Below, in pieces: positions 34,170-46,012 of a stretch of DNA of 64,000 nucleotides. The notes beneath the pieces were generated by a model. That model saw only the letters and a list, made by a program, of their open reading frames with translations. It searched no databases and had not been told where the DNA came from. The DNA comes from Spongospora subterranea f. sp. subterranea (taxonomy: Eukaryota > Endomyxa: Phytomyxea > Phytomyxea > Plasmodiophorida). Both the position numbers and the translations under genes were made by a program. How positions within the stretch are numbered: the stretch's first letter is position 1; every line of letters begins with the position of its first letter. The stretch covers positions 1-64,000 of the forward strand of contig JAUGWO010000212.1 of the NCBI GenBank assembly GCA_049724395.1, given 5' to 3'.

Positions 34170-35730
34170 TGGATCTGCACTGCTGTACGGTATTCTCCGG
34201 TCAACTGGCGAATCGTAAAGGGTTTTACGGAGTATATGTTGTGTACACTACAGCGTAGCCCCGGCAGCGCCATCCCGAAATGTTAGAACTTGCTTGTGGT
34301 CCGGATTCGCGCTTCGAGATCTCGCGCCGTCCTGGAAAATCGGGCTGTTGGGCCCTTTACAATGATGTCTTTATGAAAATGGAAAATGTCCAGTTGACTT
34401 CGGCGATGGATGTACTGCGATTGCGTGCTTGAAATGTGTTAATACTGCCGGCCCCAAGACGTCGCGATCGAGATTGGACCGTCTGTCCTTCCATTCGGCG
34501 AACAGCACATGTCCAGATCGACGCGTTTGGTATTCACGTGTTAACTTCAGGGCTGCACGCACCACTCTGGCGTTTTGAGTTTGAAATGCCAGACCGTAGC
34601 CCAACAGTTTGTGCATTCCTTCATTGTAGGATTCGTACCAATTCTCCAGCGCACAAGGAATTGCGTTTTGCCGTCGTCGGCTTGTGCTTTCTCGAATGAT
34701 ATCTCATTTTCACCGTTGGCGCTGACGGCTCTGCCGAATTTGTTGACGAGTCGCAAACAACGAGGTCGGAAGGAGCCACTGCTGTTTCGGGCTCATAGCC
34801 ATTTCTGTCTGCCAAACATTTGATGACTAGTCGCAACCAGCGCTGATTCTGTAGTTACCTGAATCATGGTCCGTTTCGGGAGGAACATCTGCAGGTTCGG
34901 GCTGATTTCCATCTGCCAACATTTAGACGAGTAGCAACGAACGATTATTTTGTAGATACATGTTGCGCTCCCGTTGTTCCGACATAACGTACGTGCAGCC
35001 GCATTGATGCGCCGACGCCACGTTGTCTCTCATAAACGCTTCCAAACCTAATGCATTTCCATTATAGTCAACAATGCATTGGCGACTGCTTGCAAACTTC
35101 ACTAGTTTTCACGTTGTTGTACAGCGCCCTGTCAAAGCCTGCCAGGGACAGGCCAGTGCAGGGATGCCAAAATTCTCCATCAAGGTAAACATGTACATGC
35201 GAAACCGATTCCAAACGCGAACTGAGAATCTACGTCACGTTTTCGACCAGTGGGTTGTCGGTAGCCAGCCACAGCGCATGAACGTCATGAAAAAACCATC
35301 AGGACTCGTTGGGCATCGCCACACTGCAACATTTCCAAGTCCCGTTGACAGACGTGAAGGGAGTTTAAAGTCTCCAAGAGTGATTTATTCAGCGAATGCC
35401 AAATGGATGTTGCTGCCAACGCGCCGGAACGCTTAACCTCTTTTGTACATTGGGGTTATGAAAGTCGAGTAATGCCAGGGCACGTCGCCACAACTATAGA
35501 TCTCAGGAGTCGAGTCCCCTCTGCCGATATCTCAGTACGCCATGAGATAGCGCTTAGCGCGACAAACGCCCGATCTATGACACGGTTAGTGGTGAAATAT
35601 ACAAGTCAGAGAAACAGGCACTGACTTTGCCTGATCGAAAAGCTTTCCGCACTGCGAACATGGCCGAGCGAATCACTGTTCTAACAGATTTCAAACAAGG
35701 GAACTCTACGAAACTGAGTCTTTTTGCTGC
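34170..35730. other. Repeat-like region without an identifiable gene
   Basis: Several short ORFs occur on both strands (minus 34371-34836; plus 35074-35624) with no family I recognise. About 105-bp degenerate direct repeats occur at about 34740-34970 (GTCGCAAACAACGA... and GTCGCAACCAGCG...). It looks like decayed mobile DNA. Confidence 0.35.
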
Positions 35731-37410
35731 TATTGGTTACCCTTTGACCGGATAACATTTCTTGTAGTGGATTCGTAAGTTCGATGTACTTTGGGATACT
35801 GTTTTCTCATCCAGTTCAGTGCAAAAAGGAGATCCTGTAGATCAGCCGCTGTCTTGGGAGTTGGCATGTTCTTAGTGTGGCTTTTCATATATTCTTGGTG
35901 AGCCGGCAAATAGCGCCGACTATTACAACGAGCGAAATTGTGATTTGCGACAAAATGTAGCTTCTGTGGTGTGACTCTGGCGGGTGGGTCTTCCCCGAGG
36001 TTTGTTCGCCAGACGTCCTTGTACTTATAAACAATCTCTTTCAGGCGTGGGAATCTCCGGTTTAAATCCCATATCGCTGGCCACAGAAGCTACATTTTGT
36101 CGCAAATCACAATTCCGCTCGTTGTAGTAGTCGGCGTTATTCGCCAAGCGTTCGATCAATACTCTCCTCAATATCGCTTTTTGCTTTGGCTCCTATATCG
36201 ACGATGTACCCTTCGCCGGGCTCTAGTTCACGAGCCTCTATGGGGCGAAAGAGCTTGGCGGGCGCTTGAGTTTTTCCATCAACAACGGCCAAAACCTCCA
36301 CGTGGCGATCTGGGGTTTGTTCTAGAAACTTGCAGAGAGCCGATGTCAGGGTCGATCCCTAACTTGAATAATTCTAATTTGCCGATGAGCACTGTCTCCA
36401 TGTCGTCGTCTGTGATATAACAATCAACGCGACGATGAGTGACAGTTCCTATCTTTGCGATCCAATTGGGCGGTTTTTGATATTGTTGCATAATGATCCT
36501 TTGTAGCTAAACTGCATTTCAGGGGTGGATCCAGAAGCTGGATCGCGATTGGTGTCAATTTCGGCACCTGCGATAACATGGGATTTGACAAAGCTGTTCG
36601 TGACGATCCATTGTCGAGTTCGAAAGAAAATGAGACCTTGCCTTTGACAGTGACTAGGTTTTTGTCTCGATAATAGGGCTGGTTTAGCCCTTTCAATTGC
36701 AGTTTGGAGAAATTTCGCCTGAGTTCATCCCAAGCTTTTTTGACCTGTTCTTCAGTGTAGCGGTCTCACATAACTGGACCCAGTGTGGGCCTTTGCAAAC
36801 GAGACATCCATTTTTGGGAGCGGGTTTGCTATAGAATATTCTGCAACTAAGTAAAGGAATCGAGCGGCCTGCTGCTGTAGTCTTTCCTTTTGACTTATCT
36901 GCCGGCCAATTCACTCCTACTAGACGAAGAATTAGATTTTGAGGCGTCACTGGAACGTGAGTGGTCAATCTTTCGAACAATGGAATCCCTTGTCCTTTTA
37001 ACTTCGTGCTGACCGACGGCTTTGCTGAGCACGAGATCTTTAAATTTTGATTCGTCTTTCTGTGCCTCTGTACCGTCAGTGGAGAAATTGAGAGCGTGTT
37101 CTACCATGGTCTTGAGTGTGGCAGGACGTAAATCATGGACCAGATATCGGATCTTGTTCATCGGTCCATCATCTTTAGAGAATACCTCGCTTAGTCCCAG
37201 ACCCTCAATTAATTCATCGAATCCAGAAATAAGTGAGACTTTTAGAGTGGCTGTGTTGTGGCATGAAGAGGGTGGGAGGAACTGCAAATTGCTGATAGAT
37301 TTTGGTGTTGATGCGTTTTTTCAATGTAGTGTTATGCCTGCAGATTCGAAGAACTGCCTGTTGCTCTGCTCGAACTCTTGTTGGAGAATGGCAGGAGGGT
37401 CCATTGTCGG
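35730..37410 (-). mobile_element. Ty3/gypsy fossil, gag and protease only
   Basis: Read on the minus strand, gag begins near 37400 (TMDPPAILQQEFEQSNRQ) and contains MVEHALNFSTDGTEAQKDES, a relative of IIEHALEFASESQAARKDEA at 7.4 kb. It ends in the zinc knuckle CLVCKGPHWVQLC near 36800. A protease follows: DNGSSRTAL near 36600 and ETVLIGKLELFKLGIDP near 36370. Recognisable coding ends near 35900; reverse transcriptase and integrase are absent. It is broken, with several breaks, and is a separate, more diverged member of the gag family found after the ankyrin genes. Confidence 0.75.
35905..36145. repeat. Inverted repeat, 65-nt arms
   Basis: 35905-35969 and 36081-36145 are reverse complements with about five mismatches (core ACATTTTGTCGCAAATCACA). 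The spacer is 111 nt. It lies at the pol-side end of the minus-strand gypsy fossil, so one arm is a local inverted copy of element sequence. Confidence 0.85.
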
Positions 37411-37419
37411 GCCGGGATC

Positions 37420-38590
37420 GGAGAGTTGGTTTTTATATATCAACATGAATCTAGCACGGCTCTACAGAGTTATCCAAGCGAAGACCAACAATCCCGACCT
37501 AGTCGCAATTCTCAATAGTTGCCTATCGTCATTGAGAGCAATCTGCCTTTTTGGTTGATGGCGTTGCTTGTTTTCGAGAAGTTCGATAAGGCCAATGGAG
37601 TTCTTCCGTGTGTACAGGCAGGCGATCTCTGTAAATAGGCACTTCTTCACAACCTGTGTCAAACCGGCGGTCCCAAACAAGCAAAAGGTCGAAAACAAAC
37701 TGCACGGAAAAATCATAAAGTTCGGAATCGGTGCCGTATATGATTTCATGCTCTGACTTTAACAATGGATATCTGTTAACGACAGCGGTCTACTGCAACT
37801 TATTATCACGATGAATGCCTGCCGCTTTCAGATTGTCAGCCCAACATTACGCCGCGCTGGGTGAAAGTCCACCTCGTCAACTATCATCAAGTCTCTACTC
37901 TTTTTCTTTGATTGTCGATACTTTCAACAATGTCTCGTCAAACACCATTTCGCGGAAGCAGGTAGGAGTCACAACCTGAAAATTGAACCTCATAATCTCA
38001 CTCGACTACATAGTGATAATTGGAAAGGGACGCGTTTCATTAATTTTTTAAATTATTTGATATCAACCATCTGGTTTTCAAAATTTACCCAATTTCTAAA
38101 TTAATACCCTATTTTTGGTTTCACCATTTCATCGATTTCTCAAGTACCGCAGTGTTTCCATCGTCTTCAAAGTAACCATTTTTATTCTTACCCACAGTTT
38201 ACGATTTTCAAGACTGCGATTCATGTCAAATCCAGACAGATAAGAAAACTATCGTTATTATATAGCACAGGTTCTTCGTAAAAAATCTCATGACATTTTC
38301 ATAGATAGGAGCTGATAGGAGTATGTATTTTTCTAGATTTGTTGTTGGCAATCCGCAATCCGTAACTCCGCACTCTGGTCGTCTATATTTGATTACGATT
38401 CCACCCATGGCACCAAGATCTACTGAAGCTGTAGTCCCAACGCGGCCGGCCATGCTGGCAGTGGTTGGCGGATGAGTTGACCCGAGCATGCGTGCGATTT
38501 GTTTGATTCCCGTTTGTTTTAGTTTCAGATCATTTTTGCCGTCTTTTCTCATTAAGTTACCAAAACCCTAATCTTATTTGCGTCACTTTG
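37420..38590. other. No recognisable gene
   Basis: AT-rich with short ORFs on both strands, none with family features. The part nearest 37.4-37.8 kb may be leader sequence of the gypsy fossil. Confidence 0.35.
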
Positions 38591-39547
38591 TTAATCCATC
38601 AAATTTTATCACTTTGTTTTTTCAATATTGGGTTTTGATGCAGTGTTGTTGATTATCAGTATATTCATCTGTTCGCCGTTCTTCTTTCAAACTCCACAAC
38701 CTAAAACAAAAGCACACTCAGGTCAAATTCCAACAGACAATCGCTCCGACGCCAGTGACCTGACGCGCCAGCTAAAAAGGCAAATGGGTTTCAACAAAAT
38801 TTCGATAACCAGATCGTGAGATGTTAAATATGAATCATACAGTTGTGCAATGACACATAACCTGTGACATTGCAGGGATTTGCTGTCCCTGTTCAGCCCG
38901 CATGAGGCTGTTTGAAGTCTCAAGGCCGACTTGCGTTTGACACGGGAGCGGTGCGCCGGAGGATGTTCTGTTCCTGCTGCAGAGGTTGACATCCCCGCTG
39001 CACCTGCCGCCATAATCGTCACCAGCTGTGCAATTAAAGGGAGGAGGTCTTGGAGGACTGGCGAACGTTTGCAGAGGACCTAGACCCCTCCCGGACCGAT
39101 CACCTTTTCGGCCCCTATCTTCCGAATTCTGTACTATTCTGTATCAGAGTCCCACAGATCTTGTGATCTGATCGAGAAGTCCCTCTAGTTCATTTGCCTG
39201 ATTGACATCTGCATGAACAAGATCTGTGGGACTCTGATCCAAAATTGTAGAAGATAGGGGCAGAGGGTGATCGGTCCGGGAGGGGTCTTGGTCCTCTGCA
39301 AACATTCGCCAGTCCTTCCCTGTAGTTGCAGACAGCTGCAGACGAGTATGGCGGCATGTGCAGCGGGGAGTGGCCCGGCTGTCATCCTCTGCAGCAGGTA
39401 CAAAAACATCCTCCGGCTTGTACCGCGCCCGTGTCAAACGCACGTCGGCGTGGAGACCGCACACAGCCTGTTGCTGGCTGAATAGCGACAGCAAATCCCT
39501 GCGATATCACAGGCTGTTATTCCATCAAATTTTATCACTTTAATTTT
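38591..39547. repeat. Long palindrome (about 300-bp arms) flanked by a direct repeat
   Basis: Arms at 38861-39163 and 39218-39513 are reverse complements with moderate divergence and small indels. The spacer is 54 nt. The innermost 21 bases of each arm are exact (ATCAGAGTCCCACAGATCTT...). On both sides lies CCATCAAATTTTATCACTTT (about 38598 and 39523), which could be a long target duplication or part of the element. A 116-codon minus-strand ORF (39144-39494) spans one arm. A transcript would fold into a 300-bp duplex. Confidence 0.88.
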
Positions 39548-39549
39548 GA

Positions 39550-40150
39550 ATCTTGGGCATCACCCGTTAATTTTTGATAGAAAATTTACTCTAATAGGTA
39601 TTCAAAATAGGAAGAAAAAGGGACTGTTCAATCAGATAGTGCTCCAATGTAAAACTGTTAATAATTTGTAGGTCTTAATTCATCAATATCGAACGGTGAT
39701 CAGAGTTCCCAGCAAGTTGATGTTCATTAGCTTGCCGCAACACATGGAGTCAACAAAAGTGGATTTCCCTGAGATAATGGCAATTCAAGACAGCGGCAAT
39801 TGGAGATTAATACACTGCCACAGACAACCATTTTTTCGCACATGTTTATGAGGGAACATGTGTTCTTGCAGGGGTATTACGTGTTTCACGACCTGTTGAA
39901 CAAAGGTCGAGCGGTTTATGTGGAATCAGCTCTAACCAACCGGCAGCACTCGCGGTTCGTCGCCTACAGTAGGCACTAAACCAATTGACCTGAATGGATC
40001 CATGTACGATGAATTTGTCGGCAAATTGGATTATTCTTTGTCGTATGCGGCCCGCCATGAGAATTGCCATATTATTCTATAAATTAGGGCGGCACTCGCT
40101 CTGCTAACAAGATGCTGCTGTTCAATCGGGTAGCGACTTCTGGTGCAAGA
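39550..40150. other. No recognisable gene
   Basis: AT-rich spacer between two inverted-repeat structures; only short ORFs (for example minus 39846-40070). Confidence 0.35.
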
Positions 40151-40152
40151 AG

Positions 40153-40523
40153 TGACATTAGTTTGTCAAAGGCGTATGCCCTTGTTTCACAAGATGCTGC
40201 TGTTGGAACAGGCCAATCGGGTAGCGACTTCTGGTGCAAGATCGCCACAGTGTATAACGAAGGATGTGACGATGGCACACCTGCCCGGAATCAGAGCAGC
40301 TTGATGAACCGCTTCAATAAGCATATCCAGAAGTCTGTTCTAAAATTTGTTGGATGCTTGATCAAATCTTACCGTTCAGGCTGAAGCCTGCGGGACTATG
40401 CAATTGAGGCAGACAAAATTTATGTTTGCGAAATGGCCAAGGAAATCAAATTTTGTTGTGCTGGGAAGTACTCCTAAATTTTGAAGTCCCATTGTCGTCC
40501 CTGTCGCCGCAAGTTAAAGCTGT
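40153..40523 (+). repeat. Inverted partial copy of the Myb/SANT-type transposon gene
   Basis: Encodes YALVSQDAAVGTGQSGSDFW and ARNQSSLMNRFNKHIQ, almost the same as the gene at 40853-41243 on the opposite strand. It stops where that gene's C-terminal half begins. With the other arm it forms a snap-back structure with about 370-bp arms and about 330 bp between them. Confidence 0.85.
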
Positions 40524-41300
40524 GTTATGGTCTGAGCTGCAGTTTGAAGTACTCTTGACCTTCTTGTTGGTCCGCAATTCCTGAATATATATCGTATGCA
40601 AGAAAGTCCTGCATAATGCGATTTATGCTCAGTGAACTGCTGAGGCCTTGAAGCAGCACTTTTCGCAGCGATCTGGAACCTTTCAGCTTTGTCAGCTTTC
40701 TTCTCGGTTGCCACAAGTCCTGAGCTCCAAATTTGAGTTGTTTGGCCTGTTTTTTGCCGATTGTCGGGCGTGCGGCCCGTAATCCCAATGATATTGTTGA
40801 CACTGGAACTGGACTCGTTTCTAGAGCAATGTTTTCTTCGGCAAGGTCAATCGCAGCTTTAACTTGCGGCGATAGGGACGACAATGGGCTTTAAATTTAG
40901 GCAGAGCCTTGAGTACTTCCCAGCACAACAAAAATTTGAATTCCTTGGACATTTCGCAAACATATATTTTTGTTTGCCTCAATTGCATAGTCCCGCAGGC
41001 TTCAGCCGGAACGGTAAACTTTCTCAAAGATTTGATCAAGCATCCAACAAATTTTAAAACAGACGTCTGGATACGCTTATTGAAGCGGTTCATCAAGCAG
41101 CTCTGATTCCGGGCAGGTGTGCCATCGTAACATCCTTCGTTATACACTGTGGCGATCTTGCACCAGAAGTCGCTACCCGATTGGCCTGTTCCAGCAGCAG
41201 CATCTTGTGAAACAAGGGCATACGCCTTTGACAAAGTAATGTCATCGTTAGTAGAAAAATTTGTTCTCCCGTTTAACCGGCCAAGCCCGGCAATAGACAT
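40514..41300 (-). CDS. Myb/SANT (NAM-associated-like) transposon DNA-binding protein
   Basis: ATG 41300. An N-terminal trihelix/SANT domain (ITLSKAYALVSQDAAAGTGQ, then SDFWCKIATVYNE and SLMNRFNKRI) is followed by FLLCWEVLKALPKF, the hallmark of the NAM-associated C-terminal region, and a basic, helical tail (KLKGSRSLRKVLLQGL). This pair is typical of the second protein of PIF/Harbinger transposons, which helps target the transposase. The two halves lie in different frames (40821-41300 and 40525-40884). A 20-nt GT...AG gap at 40863-40882 would join them in frame, but a plain frameshift is equally possible. No Harbinger nuclease is visible nearby. Confidence 0.6.
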
Positions 41301-43576
41301 GACGGAAAATAGTGTGGAAGGGTGGTACCTTGCCCGGGATTCTACCTAATCCAAAAGCTTGACAGTACGAACCTGGACACATTCCCGGGCTATGGCACTG
41401 TCAAACCAGCCATCGGGAAGCTTGTCAAGATCGTCACCGGTTGTTCAACAAAAGATTGCACGACATTGTCGAACACGAATCTGTTTCTTCATCAGATTCC
41501 GTGGTCGGAAAGGGCTGTTGTCAAAGCCAACGCTTGAGACATTGAAACAACCATGCTGACCAGCGTACATACCATTATACACCCAGTTCTGATACATTCC
41601 GCAACAAATTTGTCAAAAGTGTCCACGAGTGTGTCGAGTTTGGACTACCTAGATTGAAGTCCGTTGGGGTGGGAGAATATGTTTCTCCGGCATGGGCTGA
41701 ATAATCCCGCGCAGTTTGAAAATGCCCTGAAACTCGCCGCCAAAAATTATTTCCTCCGCCACGCTGTATGAGTACACTGTGGGAACCCTTGGATGTGTAT
41801 CTACAAGTGACTGCGCACAATGTTGGATCATTTTGGATTTCGGACCAATTTGGACCACGATTGAATCCGCCCCTTACTTGCGGCGCGTTATCTCCGCAGT
41901 GGCCCAGTCACACTGTGACTGTCCTGTCCGTGGTGCGTATTAAGACACTGAGATGCGGCAGGAAGGTACGGTCGCAGAAACATGAGTTCGAAACCCAGCA
42001 AAACTGGTTTTTTCACCAGAAACCTACTCCTCGACGCAAAAAGGGGAAACAAGGCATACCTAAAAACCATTCCTTCCGAGTTTTCCGTCAAAAAACCACA
42101 ATCACATTGTTAACATAAATTAATTGTCGTTTTCCTACTTCAATTAGTAAAACACCAAGCTGACCTTGTTCTGATTAATTGATTGATTGATCTGAATAAT
42201 TCTTTAGAGTTTTTTTGACAGCTTTGTCTAAGTAGGATGAAAGTGGTGTCAGCATCCTGGTTCGCGCTGCATCCTTCATAATTAGTTCACGGAGATAATA
42301 TCAACGTTCTGAGCGTGAGCATTTGGAAAGAGGTTTATATCATGAAGAGGAAGGATGATTGGGTGACCGCCATTGATTTCCGTTGTCGACAATCATGCAT
42401 TCAGGCAGGCCGCGGCTGTCAAGGCCCTGACAATTCTCAAGACGGTCTACGACAGCGGTGCTTTTTGAGCTCTCTGGTTTAGGAGTGCAGATCGAGCGGG
42501 TTTCCATGCGCCTGGCCATTTTTTGATAAAAGGTTGTTCAGTTAAGATGAGATAGTCTGATTGAGATTTTTTCTTGGTTAAATATAAGATAGCTTGATCT
42601 TGATCTTTTTCAGGTCTGCTTTACGTTTTCCGTTCGTTTTTTTTTCGGTTCATCTTTGATTTGTTTGGCTGCATACTTGGACCCCGGCGCCAACAGAAAA
42701 GTTTCTTCCTAGCATCCTTCCATATTATGACCCGATCTTTCCTAAAATTCTTAAACAATCCATTCCAGCTCATCAGCTGTTTCAATCGCCAACGTTACTT
42801 ACCCTGAGCTACAGTCAGCCAATCCGGCAAACGTGGAACTCCTGTTGATGGAGTTGAATGCGACCAGTTACAGTTACAATTTCACAGGCACCGTGCCTAT
42901 TAGATGGTGGACCTGTATGCGGAACCTCTCCTCCCCACATGTAACATGTTGCTACTCTATTCGCTATCACCCTGTGACGGTCATCTCGTACTGTAACAAT
43001 CGATCTTTCTGAAGTGTGATTTTTCTAGTGTATCTCGTCATTCGATTACGAGATTGGGTTTTGGTGTCTGTTTATTGGTCGTCAAAAGGATCGAGCATTG
43101 AAAGCAGGTATGAATGTCCCTGTCCTTGGTAGCCGCGCTCTGACAGGAATGCTGTCTTTCAGGGCACTGCTAAACTCACTGTCCAAGATTCGTCACCACA
43201 TTGCTTATCGACTGTCCATGCGTGTTGGCTTCAGTCAGGTCTTCGGCTTGTTTAAAGGCACGTCCTGACACCCCTACAATATCGCTTGTAATGGTTCGGC
43301 TGTCGTCCTTCGTCGTCTATTCCCGGGTCTCCAACGAATTCAACCGGCAAAACTACTTCCCAAGCCGGAACCTATCTCCCGGTCCTATCGTGTCCAAACC
43401 CGTATCAATCTACCGTCAGTTGCCACCGTTGTCGTCGCCAATTGGCAAGGCTTCGGACGCGTCGTCGCCTTTCTTAGAAGATTCAATGGTCCCTTATTCT
43501 GTTTAACACTGCTGCATCAGCGTTTTGTTGACCGACTTCACTTGCAAAATTTTCTAAAATGAAAACCATCCCTGGT
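41301..43576. other. Gene-poor stretch
   Basis: About 2.3 kb, AT-rich from 42.1 to 43.2 kb. A 116-codon plus ORF (41768-42118) and a 101-codon plus ORF (43201-43506) have no recognisable features. About 60 bases near 41795-41860 (ACAAGTGACTGCGCACAATG) resemble 57720-57770, so a short dispersed repeat is present in both. Confidence 0.4.
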
Positions 43577-43581
43577 TTATT
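43576..43581 (-). terminator. AATAAA overlapping the stop codon of the coiled-coil gene
   Basis: The minus strand reads AAAATAAACC, with TAA as the stop codon. If used as a polyadenylation signal it would leave a 3' UTR of only about 10-30 nt. Confidence 0.4.
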
Positions 43582-45563
43582 TTAAGGGATTAGCCCTGGT
43601 TCCAGTGCTAGAATTTGCAGAACGTGCCGGTTTTTTTGGTCCATAATCGGATTTGATGTCGGCTATTCCTTTAACTATCTCGCCTGAGGATGGTAACCGT
43701 ATTGGCGGCCATACTTGTCGATATTGTGTTGTCCCGCCAACTCTATGGTCACCTTTGCTCTCGAGTAAGACATATAGTGTCGTATCTAACGGGTAATTTG
43801 GCTTTGGTAATATAGTAAAGCCATTAATCACCATCAACGCAACTTTGAGGTATAAATCACAAACACAAGGTTGGGAGAGTTCTGTGCCACGATGAGCTTC
43901 ATGCTGAAGGCCAACAGTTTCTTTGCACTTTGGACCGTGGCGAAATTTGGCCTGTTTGGCTTCGGCGTAAAAGTCGCTCACCGCGAGCAAAGCATGTCGT
44001 GCTTGAGTTGCTGCCGGACCACCCGTTTGTAAGTATGCCACATAACAGCGTTGAACATCTTCACATGGATCTTCCTGAGGTCTGCCCATTGTTTCTCTTA
44101 TGCGTTTGATCATATTACTGAACTTCCTACTCATGAAATCAAACATGAGAGCAACAAGATTCGAAACCACGCTTTCACTGTCATAATCGGAGCGTCCTTT
44201 TCCCTTTTGATGAGCTACAATTGGAAGCCCAGCGTCTCTATGTAGAGTGCGAGCTAAAGCCTCCAGCTTCTTACAATTAAGCATATGGGGATCCTTCTGA
44301 GACCCCTCAACATTACCCCCAGACATTGCATTGAATTCCATGACCTCCTGCAAATTCCTGGGGCATATCTTCCTCAAAACCAGATCGCAATCCCACTTCT
44401 CCATGTTTGTTTTACCTGTACATAGTTTCTTTTTCCTGTCGCTCCTTATTTAGCGACTCCTCCCAAGCCCATCGAGTGTCGTCATGTCGCTGTGCGTCGT
44501 GGCTAAATATGTCTCTCTCTTCTTGTTTTTCCATTTTCAAAATGTCATATTCTTGCTTTAAATTGTTAACTTCTCTGGTTTTTTGAGAAATTTGATTCTC
44601 TATCAGAAGTTTGTGGTTTAACTGCTCATGGATTGCTCTCCTTTGCTCTGCAATTTCAGATTTGTTTGCAGTAGCCAATTGCTGAACCGAAGCTTAAATG
44701 TCTGTCAACAAATTACACACTCCAAGAATTTTACCTTTAACCTGTTCAGCTCATCGTCCTTCGCTTTGCGGTCAGTTTCCTTTTGTCTTTGAGAGTTTTC
44801 GAGCTCTGCGCAGCGACGAGTGCTTGTGGCGATCTCAGACTCCATTTTTGATTGGGTCTGCTGCATTTGCTGAATCGTACTATCAAGTCCTTTGATTCTC
44901 TCATTTCTTTCTGATATTGACAAAGTTAGACAACGAAGTGACGCCAATCAGTCGCTTCAGCTCACCATTTTCAAACATGCTTTTCCAATGATCAATAGCC
45001 CTGAGCCGGTATGTGTTGATGGTGTAAATAGTGAACCAATTGAATAAATCTGGGATTGTGCCAAAACTTTGGGTGAACTTGAAGATAGTTTCCTGAATGT
45101 TGTAAGCTGTCTGCTGATTGCGTTTCGCATCGACATTTGAGACCGCCTTACTGGGTGTTCTTGACAACGCTCGATGTAAACCGTAGCTCAACATCCAGAA
45201 GCTCAGGATTTGATTGAAGTGTAATGACAAAATATTGTAGTCTTCAAATGGAAATAATTGATGATAATTGTTAAACCCATCTGTTAAAGACTTGTCCAAA
45301 TTAAGGAGTCTCGGATCAGTAATTGAACCGATCCGATCCAGTTCAAATTCTCCAGGACCTTGTTTAATAAACATGGAAAACACTCTGTGCTTTTTTGCAA
45401 ATATTTCTTGAAGGGCCTGACAGGAAAAATCGATTACATGTTGAAGGTGACTAGGCCATTCTTCTGTCAAGGCGTTGTAAACCTGCTCAATATTTCTTTC
45501 CTGAACAAAACCGCAGTTGGCGCTGGAGGTAAATAGTAAATTGGAGAGGAGTAGGTCCACCAT
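43577..45563 (-). CDS. Coiled-coil protein with MIEAP (SPATA18)-like C-terminal domain
   Basis: Four exons: 44966-45563, 44735-44910, 44416-44681 and 43577-44372. The introns are 55, 53 and 43 nt; all splice in frame and give 611 residues. A helical N-terminal domain is followed by about 150 residues of coiled coil (DSTIQQMQQTQSKMESEIAT and on). The C-terminal domain shows CDLYLKVALMVINGF, then YRQVWPPIRLPSSGEIVKGI. This resembles the MIEAP domain end (FIQEICCIAFAM..., then HVWPALM... and MKGEA in human SPATA18). MIEAP proteins act in mitochondrial quality control. Similarity is modest and recalled, not computed. The stop codon lies inside an AATAAA (43576-43581, minus strand), so the 3' UTR is very short. 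Confidence 0.6.
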
Positions 45564-45738
45564 CGCAATCAACTCTGTTAATCAAAATCGTATGAAGCGG
45601 ATCGGAGAATCGGTCTGTTGAACGGAGGTACTGTATTGTCAGGAACGCAATTGGCCTGGAATGATCGGTGTTCGGCAGCCCAACTGAGCGGGCTGATGGG
45701 TGGCGACAATGATCACAACAGGTGCGCCTCCATCGATT

Positions 45739-45804
45739 GGCAAGTGAATATGGTCGTGTTCAAACACATTTGGCAAGTGAATATGGTCGTGTTTTAACAC
45801 AATG
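45739..45804. repeat. 33-bp tandem duplication
   Basis: GGCAAGTGAATATGGTCGTG followed by TT(C/T)(A/T)AACACA occurs twice in a row in the gap between the coiled-coil gene and the IQ gene. The rest of that 450-bp gap (45564-46012) shows nothing else. Confidence 0.85.
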
Positions 45805-46012
45805 AGGGCAAGGATGGTTATTCCTGTACGACCTGGGTTCTCCTCCAAATGCAGGTCGGGTCAAATGTTTCGCCCTTATTGAACGGCATCTTTCAACAAC
45901 CCAGGCCGTTTGTTTTCTTCGAAAATAATTTTGCCCACATTCAGTAGAAGACGCGACGGAACTGCGATAAACAATAAATTCATTCAAATACATAGATGTC
46001 ATAGATGTTTAA

